Source of the DNA: Clostridia bacterium
GTDB taxonomy: Bacteria > Bacillota > Clostridia > Oscillospirales > Acutalibacteraceae
Assembly: GCA_017537365.1 (NCBI GenBank)
Contig: JAFYKZ010000014.1
Span: 1 to 62,304 of the forward strand
Length of the DNA stretch: 62,304 bases
Direction of reading: 5' to 3'
The translations under genes and the position numbers were made by a program. The notes beneath the pieces are model-generated. The model was not told the origin of the DNA, did not search any database, and was given only the letters and a program-made list of their open reading frames with translations. Positions 1-12,387 of this stretch are shown piece after piece; within the stretch, counting starts at the first letter, position 1; every line of letters begins with the position of its first letter.

Positions 1-150
1 GCAGGATGAGAACCGAGGTTCGTCGAAGCAGTCCGAAAGCCGCGCTAGGCTTTTGGAACTGTGAAGTCTCGAGCAGTGAAGTTTTTTCGGTAACACTCGC
101 AGTGTTCGAAAAAACTCACAGCGCAGAGTACCCTGCCACCCCAGTCAAAA
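1..150 (+). ncRNA. Candidate structured RNA, family not recognised
   Basis: No convincing coding frame was found, but the stretch is rich in nested inverted repeats. The first five bases GCAGG can pair with CCTGC near 132-136. GAACC pairs with GGTTC near 10-21. CCGAAAGCC pairs with GGCTTTTGG near 33-56 with one G-T pair. CTGTGA near 59 pairs with TCACAG near 116. That last stem encloses a strong hairpin with arms AGTTTTTTCG and CGAAAAAACT, capped by AACACT/AGTGTT. The closing GCAGG/CCTGC stem suggests a nearly complete multibranched RNA of about 136 nt. Strand is a guess, because the helices read almost equally well on both strands. It matches no riboswitch, RNase P, tmRNA or SRP core I know. 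The left edge of the window may cut it. Confidence 0.35.
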
Positions 151-165
151 ATTGATTTTTTATAC

Positions 166-209
166 TAAAAAAAGAACTGCCTCACTAAGAAAAGTAAGGC
201 AGCTCTTTG
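166..209 (-). terminator. Rho-independent terminator of the CDF transporter gene
   Basis: On the minus strand an imperfect stem (AAAGAGCTGCCT with AGGCAGTTCTTT, arms near 171-182 and 197-208) is followed by a run of T. It lies just past the stop codon of the CDF transporter gene. Confidence 0.6.
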
Positions 210-220
210 CATTTTATTTA

Positions 221-1108
221 TTAATGATTATGATTATGACCTATATGTGTTTTGAATTTTGCTTGACATTGTTTTTCGTGGCAATGCTCCTTACTTGTTT
301 CAATTTCTATTGTTATATGCCCTATATTGTGTTCACTAAGTTCGGTGCGAATTTTATCTTTAATTTTATACGGCTCAAAATCTGAAACTATATGCATTGT
401 TGCTAGGTTGTTTTCTCCGTCTAAACTCCAAATATGAATATGATGAACATCTAAAACACCGTCTATTTTTCTAATATGCTCCTTTATTTCCTGAGTTTCA
501 ATATTTTTAGGTACCTTTTCAAGAAACAAATCTATTATTTCTTTCAAGTTTTTAACCGCATTTATAAGAATAAAAATCGAAACTATAATAGACATAATCG
601 GGTCAATAATTTTAAAATCTGTAAACCGCATAATAACAGCTCCAACCAGAACAACAAGCCAACCGAGTACATCCTCTAACATATGCAAATTAACCGCTTT
701 TTGATTAATTGAGCTACCCTCTCGGGTAAAAAATGCGGCACAAAAGTTCACGCACACACCCACCACCGCAAAAATAATCATTCCGTTATAATTTATTTCA
801 GCAGGGTTAATAATCCTACTAACAGCATTATATATTACTAAACCCGAGCCTACCAAAAGAATAATAGTAGTTATTAATCCGCCTATTACTGAATATCTGG
901 CATACCCATAGGTATATATATAATCCGCAGGTTTCTTGCTTTTTTTCTCTAAAAAATAAGATATACCGATACTTGCCGCATCACCAATATCGTGTACCGC
1001 ATCAGAAATTATAGCAACACTTCCTGTGAAAATTCCTCCTAAAAATTCAAAAACGGAAAATGTAAAATTTAAAATAAAAGCTATTAAAATATTTTGCTCA
1101 GTTTTCAT
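221..1108 (-). CDS. Cation diffusion facilitator (CDF) family metal efflux transporter
   Basis: A 295-residue inner-membrane protein of the usual CDF size, predicted to export divalent metals (Zn, Cd, Co, Fe or Mn) in exchange for protons. About six hydrophobic segments fill the first 200 residues. The metal-site pattern SDAVHDIGDA is at residues 35-44 in TM2, and a second HxxxD (HMLEDVLG) lies in TM5. A cytoplasmic domain with the HHIHIWSLDG segment follows, then a Cys/His-rich tail ending GHNHNH that may bind metal. I chose the ATG at 1108 because GGAGG lies a few bases upstream; an in-frame start 48 bases earlier has no comparable site. It is the last gene before the structured left edge and looks transcribed separately from the sugar genes. 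Metal specificity cannot be read from the sequence. Confidence 0.9.
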   Translation of the reverse strand: MKTEQNILIAFILNFTFSVFEFLGGIFTGSVAIISDAVHDIGDAASIGISYFLEKKSKKPADYIYTYGYARYSVIGGLITTIILLVGSGLVIYNAVSRIINPAEINYNGMIIFAVVGVCVNFCAAFFTREGSSINQKAVNLHMLEDVLGWLVVLVGAVIMRFTDFKIIDPIMSIIVSIFILINAVKNLKEIIDLFLEKVPKNIETQEIKEHIRKIDGVLDVHHIHIWSLDGENNLATMHIVSDFEPYKIKDKIRTELSEHNIGHITIEIETSKEHCHEKQCQAKFKTHIGHNHNH

Positions 1109-1165
1109 ATTTTCCTCCAACTTACTTAAACTTATGATATAATATTGCTTAACCATTAAACACTT

Positions 1166-1200
1166 AAACCCAAGCTAAACTAAAAGTTGAGCTTGGGTTT
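1166..1200 (-). terminator. Hairpin terminator after the beta-galactosidase gene
   Basis: Perfect 11-bp arms AAACCCAAGCT (1166-1176) and AGCTTGGGTTT (1190-1200). The hairpin sits between the beta-galactosidase stop codon and the CDF start. The T-run is better on the plus strand, so it may act in both directions. Confidence 0.6.
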
Positions 1201-1217
1201 TTAATATTAAAATAATA

Positions 1218-4105
<2,888 letters not shown>

Positions 4106-4134
4106 TCTAATATTACTCTATTTAATTGAAAAAA

Positions 4135-6282
4135 TCAACAAATTGTTATTTCTTTCTTATTTTCGATAAGGCAATTTTCGCCAACATAAATTTCTCTTAT
4201 GCCCTTTTCAACGATAAATTCACCTTGGGGACTATAATATCCTAATTCCTCAGCGCCAATTTCGAAAATAATTTCAGTTTTTTCGCCCTTATTTAAGGAA
4301 ACTTTTTGATAGCCTTTAAGTTCTCTTAAAGGTCTCATCCATTTAGCAACAGGAGTTCTTAAATAAATCTGAACTGTTTCCTTGGCATCAAAATCACCGA
4401 TGTTTTCAAGGCTAACAGAAACCTTTATTTTCTTTCCGTTCAAAACTTCATCCAAAGATATTTTATCATTATCAATTTTGGTTTCGCCATACTTGAATTC
4501 AGTATAAGAAAGACCAAAACCAAAAGGATAACAAGGAGTTGGCACACTATCAACATAACAGTTAGCAGGGTTTTCGTTATAATAGCAGTTAACCGGTCTG
4601 CCGCTTGAAGTTACATTGTAGTAAAGCGGAATATGGGTTGCAAGTTTTGGCAAGGTTACAGGAAGTTTACCCGATGGAGAAACATCACCAAATAAAACAT
4701 TGCAAACCGCCTGAGCACCGCAAGAGCCCGGATGCCATGCATAAATTATAGCATCTAAATCATCGGATATTTCCTGCATAGCAATTGGTCTTCCACAGAA
4801 AAGTATACCAACTATTTTCTTGCCGGTTGATTTTATCTTTTTAATTAATGCAATTTGCTCAGGTGGCAAGGATATATCAGAAACAGCGCGAGCTTCACCC
4901 GTGCAGCTCCAACTCTCTCCGAGCGCCATAACCACAACATCAGATAAATAAGAGTTTTTAGCCGAGCTATCCCAGCCCAAACCATAACCGCAAGAATAAT
5001 ATAATTTACCCTCGCAGGTTTTTCTCATAATATCGAGAAGATTATCCATTCCGTCGGTCTTACCGTCAATACACCAACTACCTAAAAGCGAACGCTTTTC
5101 AGTAGCATAAGGACCAACAAGGGATATATTTGCACTTTTGCTCAAAGGCAAAAGATTATTTTCATTTTTAAGCAAAACTATAGACTCGGTTGCCAAATCC
5201 TCAGCATCCTTTAAGTGAACAATTTTATCATATTCACCGCCATAGCAATAGGGATTTTCAAATAATCCCTTTTCCATTTTAACGGTTAAAATTCTTCTAA
5301 CCGATTCATTCAAGGTTTCTTCGCTAACCTCTCCGCTTTCAATTAGCTTTTCGAGGTTATCTAGATAACAAAAATCATGCATATCCATATCAAGACCTGC
5401 ATTAAGCGCCATTTTAGCGCAATCGGCGTTATCACGAGCAACGCCTTGTTTCTTTAACTGAATAACAGCATCATAATCCGAAACAACAAAACCATCAAAG
5501 CCTAATTTGCCTCTTAAAATATCGGTTAAATAATAAGAACTTGAGGTTATAGGTTGACCGCTGATATCATTAAATGAAGACATAACGGTCTTAACACCTG
5601 CTTTAACTGCAGAACGGAAAGCAGGTAAATAATAATTAAACAAGCTATAATCAGTAATTTCGGTGCGGTGATAATCTCTACCGCCCTCAGAAGCACCATA
5701 ACCAATATAATGCTTAGCGCAAGCAATCATATTGCCTTTATCACTTAAATTTTCACCTTGAAGACCTTTAACAACCGACTCTGCCACGCGAGCGCCAACA
5801 TAAGGGTCTTCTCCTGTGCCTTCTATTATTCTGCCCCAACGAGGGTCTCTTGCTAAATCGAGCATTGGCGTAAATGTCCAATGAACACTCTCTGCTGATG
5901 CTTCAGAAGCTATATCACTATAACTTTTCTTAACCAATTCATCGTTAAAAGAAGCTGCCATACCAAGAGGTATTGGAAAAACAGTATGATGACCGTGTAT
6001 AACATCTCTACCAAACAAAATCGGTATTCCGTTTGGACTTTCCTCAACGGCAATTCTCTGAATTTCATTATAAAATTCATTAGAAATAGCACCTTGGGCA
6101 TCGTTTCCTGCGGTAGCACCTACCGACATTAAAATCGAACCAACCTCACCTTTTCTAACCAAAGCCTTAAACTCTTCAATAGTTTTCTCGGTTGGAGTTT
6201 CGGGTTGGTTTAACTGACCGATTTTTTCTCTAACGGTCATTTTTGAAAGTAATTCTTCAACTCTTAATGCAATGTTCTCCAC
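4135..6282 (-). CDS. GH3 family beta-glucosidase/beta-xylosidase
   Basis: A 715-residue glycoside hydrolase of family 3 with the usual order: N-terminal TIM-barrel domain, second alpha/beta-sandwich domain and C-terminal fibronectin-III-like domain. The catalytic nucleophile is the aspartate of GFVVSDYDAV near residue 266. The barrel also carries the conserved KHYIGYGASEGGRDY region. No signal peptide is present, so it is probably cytoplasmic and trims imported oligosaccharides. I chose the GTG at 6282 because AGGGGA lies just upstream; the longer TTG start would run into the preceding gene. The gap to the isomerase gene is only 10 bp, so the two are surely co-transcribed. The exact sugar (glucose, xylose or arabinose) is not decided by the sequence. 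Confidence 0.92.
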   Translation of the reverse strand: MENIALRVEELLSKMTVREKIGQLNQPETPTEKTIEEFKALVRKGEVGSILMSVGATAGNDAQGAISNEFYNEIQRIAVEESPNGIPILFGRDVIHGHHTVFPIPLGMAASFNDELVKKSYSDIASEASAESVHWTFTPMLDLARDPRWGRIIEGTGEDPYVGARVAESVVKGLQGENLSDKGNMIACAKHYIGYGASEGGRDYHRTEITDYSLFNYYLPAFRSAVKAGVKTVMSSFNDISGQPITSSSYYLTDILRGKLGFDGFVVSDYDAVIQLKKQGVARDNADCAKMALNAGLDMDMHDFCYLDNLEKLIESGEVSEETLNESVRRILTVKMEKGLFENPYCYGGEYDKIVHLKDAEDLATESIVLLKNENNLLPLSKSANISLVGPYATEKRSLLGSWCIDGKTDGMDNLLDIMRKTCEGKLYYSCGYGLGWDSSAKNSYLSDVVVMALGESWSCTGEARAVSDISLPPEQIALIKKIKSTGKKIVGILFCGRPIAMQEISDDLDAIIYAWHPGSCGAQAVCNVLFGDVSPSGKLPVTLPKLATHIPLYYNVTSSGRPVNCYYNENPANCYVDSVPTPCYPFGFGLSYTEFKYGETKIDNDKISLDEVLNGKKIKVSVSLENIGDFDAKETVQIYLRTPVAKWMRPLRELKGYQKVSLNKGEKTEIIFEIGAEELGYYSPQGEFIVEKGIREIYVGENCLIENKKEITIC

Positions 6283-6292
6283 AGTATTTCCC

Positions 6293-7204
6293 CTATTTAT
6301 TTTCTTTTTTATCAAGAATATTTCTCATAACCTTTATAGCAAATTCTGCATAATCAACAAAAATTTCTTCGCCGAAATGACGCAAATTAAGTTCCATATT
6401 ATAAATACCATCATAACCGATTTCGTCTAACGCATTCATAACATCATCCCAATCAATACAGCCGGATAACGGCATTTTATGTTGGTCGGTTAAGGTATCA
6501 TTATCATTCAAATGCAAACAAGTAACCTCGCCACCTAATCTGCGAATAACATCCGCAGGGGTTGGGTTATCATATCGCATAGCTTTATTTGAATGACCTG
6601 TATCAACACAAATAGTAATATAATCCTTTAACTCAGGGATTTCTTTAACGGCTTTATATGCTTTTTCAAATTCATTAATATCTCCAAAAAAGTCAACCGC
6701 AGAAAATCTAACTGCATCACCAAATGTTTCGGTTGCAATTTTAATACCGTTTTGTTTAGCAAACGGGAGCATACCTTTGAACATTTTAAGACTTAATTCT
6801 TGCATAAGCTCAGGGTCAGGATTTGGACCCAAATAAATAGAGGTCGCATTATGAACAACCATAACCTTAGCACCGAGAGAAGCTGTTGCAATACAGTCTA
6901 ACCTTGTATTCTCTATCAAAGCCTCATCCTCCGCAGGAATATTGCGGAAGCCGGGGAGCTTGCCATGAGTTTGACCAATGACAAGCCCTATTTCCTCAGC
7001 GTATTCTCTAAGTTCGCTATAATAAGCTCTTATGGCATCTTCACCCTTAGCATAGAGTGAATCAGGATTTCTGTAATCACACTCACTGCCTTCCAAGGAG
7101 AAGTCAACCGAATCGGCACCAATTTGCTTTGCAATACGCAGTGCCTCTTTGTCTCCAAACTTGTGTTGAAATTGCCAAATTGAAATGCCGATTCTCTTTT
7201 TCAT
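6293..7204 (-). CDS. Sugar phosphate isomerase/epimerase family TIM-barrel protein
   Basis: A 303-residue member of the xylose-isomerase-like/AP-endonuclease-2 TIM-barrel superfamily. Typical metal-ligand segments are visible: the ATETFG strand near the middle, CVDTGHSN, CLHLNDND and a late YNMELNLR strand carrying glutamate. Such proteins isomerise or epimerise sugars or keto-sugars in the cytoplasm. It lies immediately upstream of the GH3 gene in the same operon, so it likely processes a monosaccharide released by the two hydrolases. The substrate cannot be named. Endonuclease IV is unlikely because the nine metal ligands of that enzyme are not evident. Confidence 0.8.
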   Translation of the reverse strand: MKKRIGISIWQFQHKFGDKEALRIAKQIGADSVDFSLEGSECDYRNPDSLYAKGEDAIRAYYSELREYAEEIGLVIGQTHGKLPGFRNIPAEDEALIENTRLDCIATASLGAKVMVVHNATSIYLGPNPDPELMQELSLKMFKGMLPFAKQNGIKIATETFGDAVRFSAVDFFGDINEFEKAYKAVKEIPELKDYITICVDTGHSNKAMRYDNPTPADVIRRLGGEVTCLHLNDNDTLTDQHKMPLSGCIDWDDVMNALDEIGYDGIYNMELNLRHFGEEIFVDYAEFAIKVMRNILDKKENK

Positions 7205-7234
7205 AATGGGACCCCACTATTTCATATTATATTT

Positions 7235-10200
7235 TTAATTGTTTAATTTTTTGGCTTTCTTCTTTTTAACAAGAGCAATAACCAAAATAGTTCCGCCTGC
7301 AATAGCGGCAATACCGATAAGTCCGGCAGGAATGATAAGAAGCAACCATAGCCAGTTAAATCCTTCGTTTTCTAAGGAAAGTTTAATAGATGTTCCCTTA
7401 AACTCTTTGATTTCAACAGTTCTGAAAACATACTTCTCGCCATTTTGCATTATTGAATAAACTTCAAATTCTCCAACCGGAAGTTTATCAAACTGGAACA
7501 TACCGTCTTTATTAGTTACAACATATCCAATATCACCGATATAAACCTTAACATTAGCCATAGGCTTGCCCTTTGCATCGAATAAGTATCCACGCAAAGC
7601 ACCGTAAGGCTCAACACCATCAGCATTAAGGTCCATTTCAACCTCAGCTGCTGTTAAAACAGTAATAACAGGGATATTTGAAATAACGCTACTCATTATA
7701 TCTAAATCAACCTGAACGGGCAAACGAGTGCCGGATTCTGTAACAATAAACAACTGATATATGCCCGGTTTAACATTGGTGAATCTATATTCACCATTAG
7801 CGTTAGTTTTAGCTTTTCTGTTGCCAGGTGTAAGCAATAATTGAATATTTTTAATAGGGTCGCCGTTCTTATTAACAACAGTACCTCTGATTTCGCCTGG
7901 AGCTTCTTCTAAACCGCCGCTCATACCAGCAGCTAATTCACCCGACCAGTCTCCATCTTCAAACTTCTTATCATCATAATAGAAGATGAATACGCTATCA
8001 TCATATTTACCCTTTTGATAGTTATTGCTTGAAGCCTTAAACTTGCCTGCGATATTTACCAATTTGCCCATTTCTAAGAGAGCCAAATCCGCAAAATAGC
8101 CCTTACCTTTAATTCCATTTGTTATTTGAACACGAATATCAGCTTTTCCGTCAACAATGATAGCGTCCTCAGGAATTGTGAAATCTATTTCAAAAATAAA
8201 ACGGTCCGAATCATAGTACATATCCGTTGCTAACGCAACATATTTACCGCCTTCTCTTCTTGATTTATAAAGAACCTGCGGTGTTACACCCTCACCATTC
8301 ATATCAAGCTTTTTACCTGTGAAACGGTATTCTTTATAGGCATCAACAGTAACATCTGCACTATATGTTGCATTAGTATCAGTACCCTTAGAGGTAATCA
8401 TTTCAGCAGGGTCTGAAAGTTTCTTCAAATAATCTTCATAAGGTTCTTCAACAACCAAAGCTTTCATACCCTTTTGAGTATCCCAAACAACATTACCCAA
8501 AGCAAAATCGCCGTTAAGCATAATATTTCCGCTTATTCTGTTGCCGTTAGCATCTAACTTATAAAGTTCGCATGAGCCCCAGAAACCTGCTGAACCTTGA
8601 CGCATATAGTAATACACATACATATTACCATTGTTAGCAGTACGAAGATTAGTAGGTGTTTTAAACACCGTTCTTGTGGAATAATCATCTATATCTTCTA
8701 TCTTACAGTTATTACCCTCGGGAATTTTATTATCTTCATCAATATCAGTATTTTTAGCTTCTAAACCGCCGTTTTCGCCTTCGGTGTAATATAATAAATA
8801 TACTTTACCGTAAGGTTCATTATTTTTACGGAAATGGGTGAAATTATAATTATAAATCATTTCATAAGAAGTATCCGGTTCTAACATCATATTATATCTA
8901 TACATAGCAAAATCATCAGAATCGCTAAACTGAACCATCTTTTTCTTATAATTTTTCACCTTGCTAAAGAAATTCTCAGGAAACTCACCAAACTTATAAA
9001 CACTTAAATTTGAGAAATTCCAATTATCATATTCTAAAGAAAAATCTCCGTTTTTAAGCATTTCTTTGGATACAACATCGCCTGAACCATTAATCTCAAC
9101 CAATGAGAAATTAGCAAAATAACCTGAAACATAGGCACTGCCTAAATTGATTGAAATATCTATGCTATTGATTCCATCGGGAACAGTAAAGGTATATGTT
9201 TCTTTATATTCAGTTGAAGATACAACTATATTGCTAGGATTAATAACTTGCGTACCGCCATTATCACATGTGATTTCCACGCAAGCCTTATCTTCTTCTC
9301 TACCCTTATTTACCCACTTAGCATTAAAACTCAATTGATAAGTTTTACCTGCTTCAACTGCAACCGATTGTCCAACTTTACCGGCTAAGCCCTTAGTTGT
9401 TGTATATGAGTTTTCATTTTTGCCGGCAAGAATAAGAATTTGAGGAGTTAAAACATCAAAATATTCGACCGGAAGATACGCGATTTCAGGCTCTGTATCA
9501 AATGTTCCTTCCTTCATCCAAACCGATTCGTTACTAGCATAATCATAATCAGGTATAGATTTAGTGCTTTCAAAAGAAGGGTCTGCAATGAAGTTATCGC
9601 CTATTGCCATTGAATACTTATCGGACTCATTAAGAGCAAAATCTGTGAAATAGCCCTTAATATTCTTATTATTAAATTTCAAACCAATACGCAAATTCTT
9701 TTCATCAACTAAGTTATTTGGCATTTCAAAAACAACATTAGTATTCATTGTTCCGCCAATATCCTTAGTGATTTTAATAGGTGTTATTTCCTTTTCACCT
9801 TGAGTAGTTATAGCATAAATATAAGGAACAGCTTCCTCATCATTATTATATCTATTTTTGAAGCTGAAAATATATTGCTTTGAGCCCTCAACAGTTTCAA
9901 GCAAGGTAATATTACCCTCTGATTCTTCAACACTTAAAGCTTTTTTATAAGCGAAGAAACCATTAGGAATTTCACTAAGCTTAACTGTATTATAAGTTTT
10001 AAACATATCATCCTTAGTGATTTGTTGCCAACCATATAATTGAATATCAACATTATCAGAAGTTATGTTACCTAATGAACCATATTCAAAGCTACCGTTA
10101 AATAGGAGGTTTTCACCATAGGACTCTCCCTTGCCTTTACTGGTATCTTCGCAAAGTGAAATATTACCGAAATAAGCTGTTGCATCAGCCGCACTATTAG

Positions 10201-12349
10201 TGTCATTTCTACCTAATAAAATTCTAAAGTTTTTACCACTGTATAAGGACTTAGGCCTAAATGTCATGATATACTTTGTTCCGGCATCTATCACCTTATA
10301 TTCATAGCATAAACTTGCCAAATCAGTTTCTGTATAAGAAGAAGAGCCATTTTTCTTTATACCGATTCTGATTAACGCAGAAGCACCACTAACAACTTTA
10401 TAATCTAACTCAAATTTATAGTATTTACCACTTTCAAGTTGAACTTCCTGCTTAATACCGCCCCAGTTTTCAGTCTTTCTGTCGCCAATTTCCCACATTT
10501 TTGGAGTATTATGAACGGGTAACGGTTCTTTATAATCAGGAGTTATGTGTGTTGCAATTGCAGTTAAATTATTTCCTAATATTGACCAAGTTTCAGTTTT
10601 AGTATTTGTAAGAGTATCCGGGCAACTTATGAAATCAGGGTCAGTAACAAGATTATTACCTACAACATTACCATTTTCAACAAGTTTAACCGATGCATTA
10701 GTATACCAAACCTTACCTGCTTCTCTACGCTCGGCAGTAAGGAAAATTTGAACATTATCAGTAGCCGCAACTTCAACACCCTTATCCTTATCTTCTTGAG
10801 AAGGTTCAAGAACGAATCTAAATGAAACATGAGAACGGGTTGGATTATCACCTTCAGTTGATACATATAAACTCTTGCTATAACTGGTTTTACCGGATTG
10901 TTTATAATATAACTTCACTTGAGAAGCTAAATATAAACTTTCAGGTTTGCAATCAATATCAAACTGATATGTGGCACCCGGTGTTAAAGAGAGAAAAGAT
11001 TGCACACCGCAGCTGGTTGTTGTGTTAGCAAATGTCATCTCCAACATTTTTGGTGCCTTAGTTTCATATATGTTGCATTTTCCAACAACTGCTTCACCGC
11101 TGGTAGAAACTAAGGTTGAGTTAGGCTTATACAAATCGGAAGTACCATTTTCAACCTTAATAACAGGACCTTTGTTCTTTATATTAGAATTTGAAACCGA
11201 TAAAGTAATATCTCCATTTATATTGAAAATTTCCTTACTAGCTGTATCAGTTATATTCAAACCGTCAAAAGCATAAAAGCAGTTATCACTTAACGAGAAC
11301 ATAGGTTGTTTATCGTTACGCTCAAAAACGCCGCCATTAACAAAAATCATACCCTTAGAAGCTCTTTTGGGTGTTTTAATAATACTACCGTTTCCGCTAT
11401 GCTTGAAAGTACCCTTATTGATGGTTATTTTTGAATTGAATAAATTACCCGAGTTGAAACCGAATATATTACCTATACCGGTATGTTGAAATGTACCGCC
11501 GTTTATCTTAAATTCTTCAACAGAACTTTTACTATCACGCGAATAGTTAAACATATCCGCAGAACCTTCGTGAATCATAATCGGACCTGTTCCATCTTCA
11601 TTACCAATGGTAATTGCCTTATGTTCACCGATAACAATTATATTTGATAAATCACCGGTAGCTGTACTATCCTTTCTAAATGTACCGCCTTTGATATTAA
11701 CGGTACTCTCAGCGTTATTACACCAAATTAGAGGTTCGTTAACATCATTACCGATAAATTCACCATCATTGATGGTTAAGTTCATATATTTGCCCCATGC
11801 ACCAAATAAATGATGATTACCCTGATAAAACTTACCGTCATTAATAGTAAGTACATTTATGGCAGACTCTTTATCACCGCTTGTGAATTTAAAGAAACCT
11901 TTATAAGTACCGCCGTTAATTGTTACCTTTGCACCAGTACTATCAGTCTTCTCTAAAGCAAAAAGATAGTTATCATCACTGCCCTCGACAGTATCGGCTT
12001 GTTCAAATGTCAAATTTTCACCTTCAATAGTAACCTCAACAGCATCTAACTTTAAACCTTCTTTGCTGGTCCAAGTTACTTTACCGTTACCGGTAATTGT
12101 AAACTTTTTAACTTTGAAACCTTCACCATAAGAGGTTTTATATTGCTTGGTGATTTTTTCGTTCATAACGATATCGTTAGTGATTTCAATAGTGCCGTCC
12201 TCTGTAACATTTTTAAATGCTGCTTTTAATTCTTCGGGGGTGCCAGCTTTTATCGTAGTGGAAGCTTGTGCAAAAATCAAGCTGGACAGTACAATCGAAA
12301 TTGCCAGAACTGCTGTTACTGCAAAACGAAATATATTTTTCATTTTCAT
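7235..12349 (-). CDS. Very large secreted, membrane-anchored beta-helix and carbohydrate-binding protein
   Basis: A 1704-residue surface protein. A signal peptide (MKMKNIFRF... ending near AQA) is followed by a right-handed parallel beta-helix to about residue 430, rich in short INGGTF-like turns. Then comes roughly 1000 residues of repeated beta-sandwich units resembling CBM4/9-type carbohydrate-binding modules. Each carries phrases such as NLVTDPDF or NLLFNGSFEYG. Near residues 1485 and 1583 are two carboxypeptidase-regulatory-like domains (GEIRGTVVNKNGDP and GALRGYLFDAKGKP). The C-terminus has one hydrophobic segment and a lysine tail (KKKKAKK), so it is anchored in the membrane. The start is set by AGAAGGAG before ATG at 12349. 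It probably binds or cleaves a polysaccharide outside the cell. No catalytic motif could be identified. Confidence 0.75.
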   Translation of the reverse strand: MKMKNIFRFAVTAVLAISIVLSSLIFAQASTTIKAGTPEELKAAFKNVTEDGTIEITNDIVMNEKITKQYKTSYGEGFKVKKFTITGNGKVTWTSKEGLKLDAVEVTIEGENLTFEQADTVEGSDDNYLFALEKTDSTGAKVTINGGTYKGFFKFTSGDKESAINVLTINDGKFYQGNHHLFGAWGKYMNLTINDGEFIGNDVNEPLIWCNNAESTVNIKGGTFRKDSTATGDLSNIIVIGEHKAITIGNEDGTGPIMIHEGSADMFNYSRDSKSSVEEFKINGGTFQHTGIGNIFGFNSGNLFNSKITINKGTFKHSGNGSIIKTPKRASKGMIFVNGGVFERNDKQPMFSLSDNCFYAFDGLNITDTASKEIFNINGDITLSVSNSNIKNKGPVIKVENGTSDLYKPNSTLVSTSGEAVVGKCNIYETKAPKMLEMTFANTTTSCGVQSFLSLTPGATYQFDIDCKPESLYLASQVKLYYKQSGKTSYSKSLYVSTEGDNPTRSHVSFRFVLEPSQEDKDKGVEVAATDNVQIFLTAERREAGKVWYTNASVKLVENGNVVGNNLVTDPDFISCPDTLTNTKTETWSILGNNLTAIATHITPDYKEPLPVHNTPKMWEIGDRKTENWGGIKQEVQLESGKYYKFELDYKVVSGASALIRIGIKKNGSSSYTETDLASLCYEYKVIDAGTKYIMTFRPKSLYSGKNFRILLGRNDTNSAADATAYFGNISLCEDTSKGKGESYGENLLFNGSFEYGSLGNITSDNVDIQLYGWQQITKDDMFKTYNTVKLSEIPNGFFAYKKALSVEESEGNITLLETVEGSKQYIFSFKNRYNNDEEAVPYIYAITTQGEKEITPIKITKDIGGTMNTNVVFEMPNNLVDEKNLRIGLKFNNKNIKGYFTDFALNESDKYSMAIGDNFIADPSFESTKSIPDYDYASNESVWMKEGTFDTEPEIAYLPVEYFDVLTPQILILAGKNENSYTTTKGLAGKVGQSVAVEAGKTYQLSFNAKWVNKGREEDKACVEITCDNGGTQVINPSNIVVSSTEYKETYTFTVPDGINSIDISINLGSAYVSGYFANFSLVEINGSGDVVSKEMLKNGDFSLEYDNWNFSNLSVYKFGEFPENFFSKVKNYKKKMVQFSDSDDFAMYRYNMMLEPDTSYEMIYNYNFTHFRKNNEPYGKVYLLYYTEGENGGLEAKNTDIDEDNKIPEGNNCKIEDIDDYSTRTVFKTPTNLRTANNGNMYVYYYMRQGSAGFWGSCELYKLDANGNRISGNIMLNGDFALGNVVWDTQKGMKALVVEEPYEDYLKKLSDPAEMITSKGTDTNATYSADVTVDAYKEYRFTGKKLDMNGEGVTPQVLYKSRREGGKYVALATDMYYDSDRFIFEIDFTIPEDAIIVDGKADIRVQITNGIKGKGYFADLALLEMGKLVNIAGKFKASSNNYQKGKYDDSVFIFYYDDKKFEDGDWSGELAAGMSGGLEEAPGEIRGTVVNKNGDPIKNIQLLLTPGNRKAKTNANGEYRFTNVKPGIYQLFIVTESGTRLPVQVDLDIMSSVISNIPVITVLTAAEVEMDLNADGVEPYGALRGYLFDAKGKPMANVKVYIGDIGYVVTNKDGMFQFDKLPVGEFEVYSIMQNGEKYVFRTVEIKEFKGTSIKLSLENEGFNWLWLLLIIPAGLIGIAAIAGGTILVIALVKKKKAKKLNN

Positions 12350-12387
12350 AACATTTCTCCTTCTAAATTCATATTTGATTTTAAAAT

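Noticed and set aside
152-385. Plus-strand frame over the end of the CDF gene.
   Set aside because: It is antisense to a clear transporter gene and starts within its terminator.
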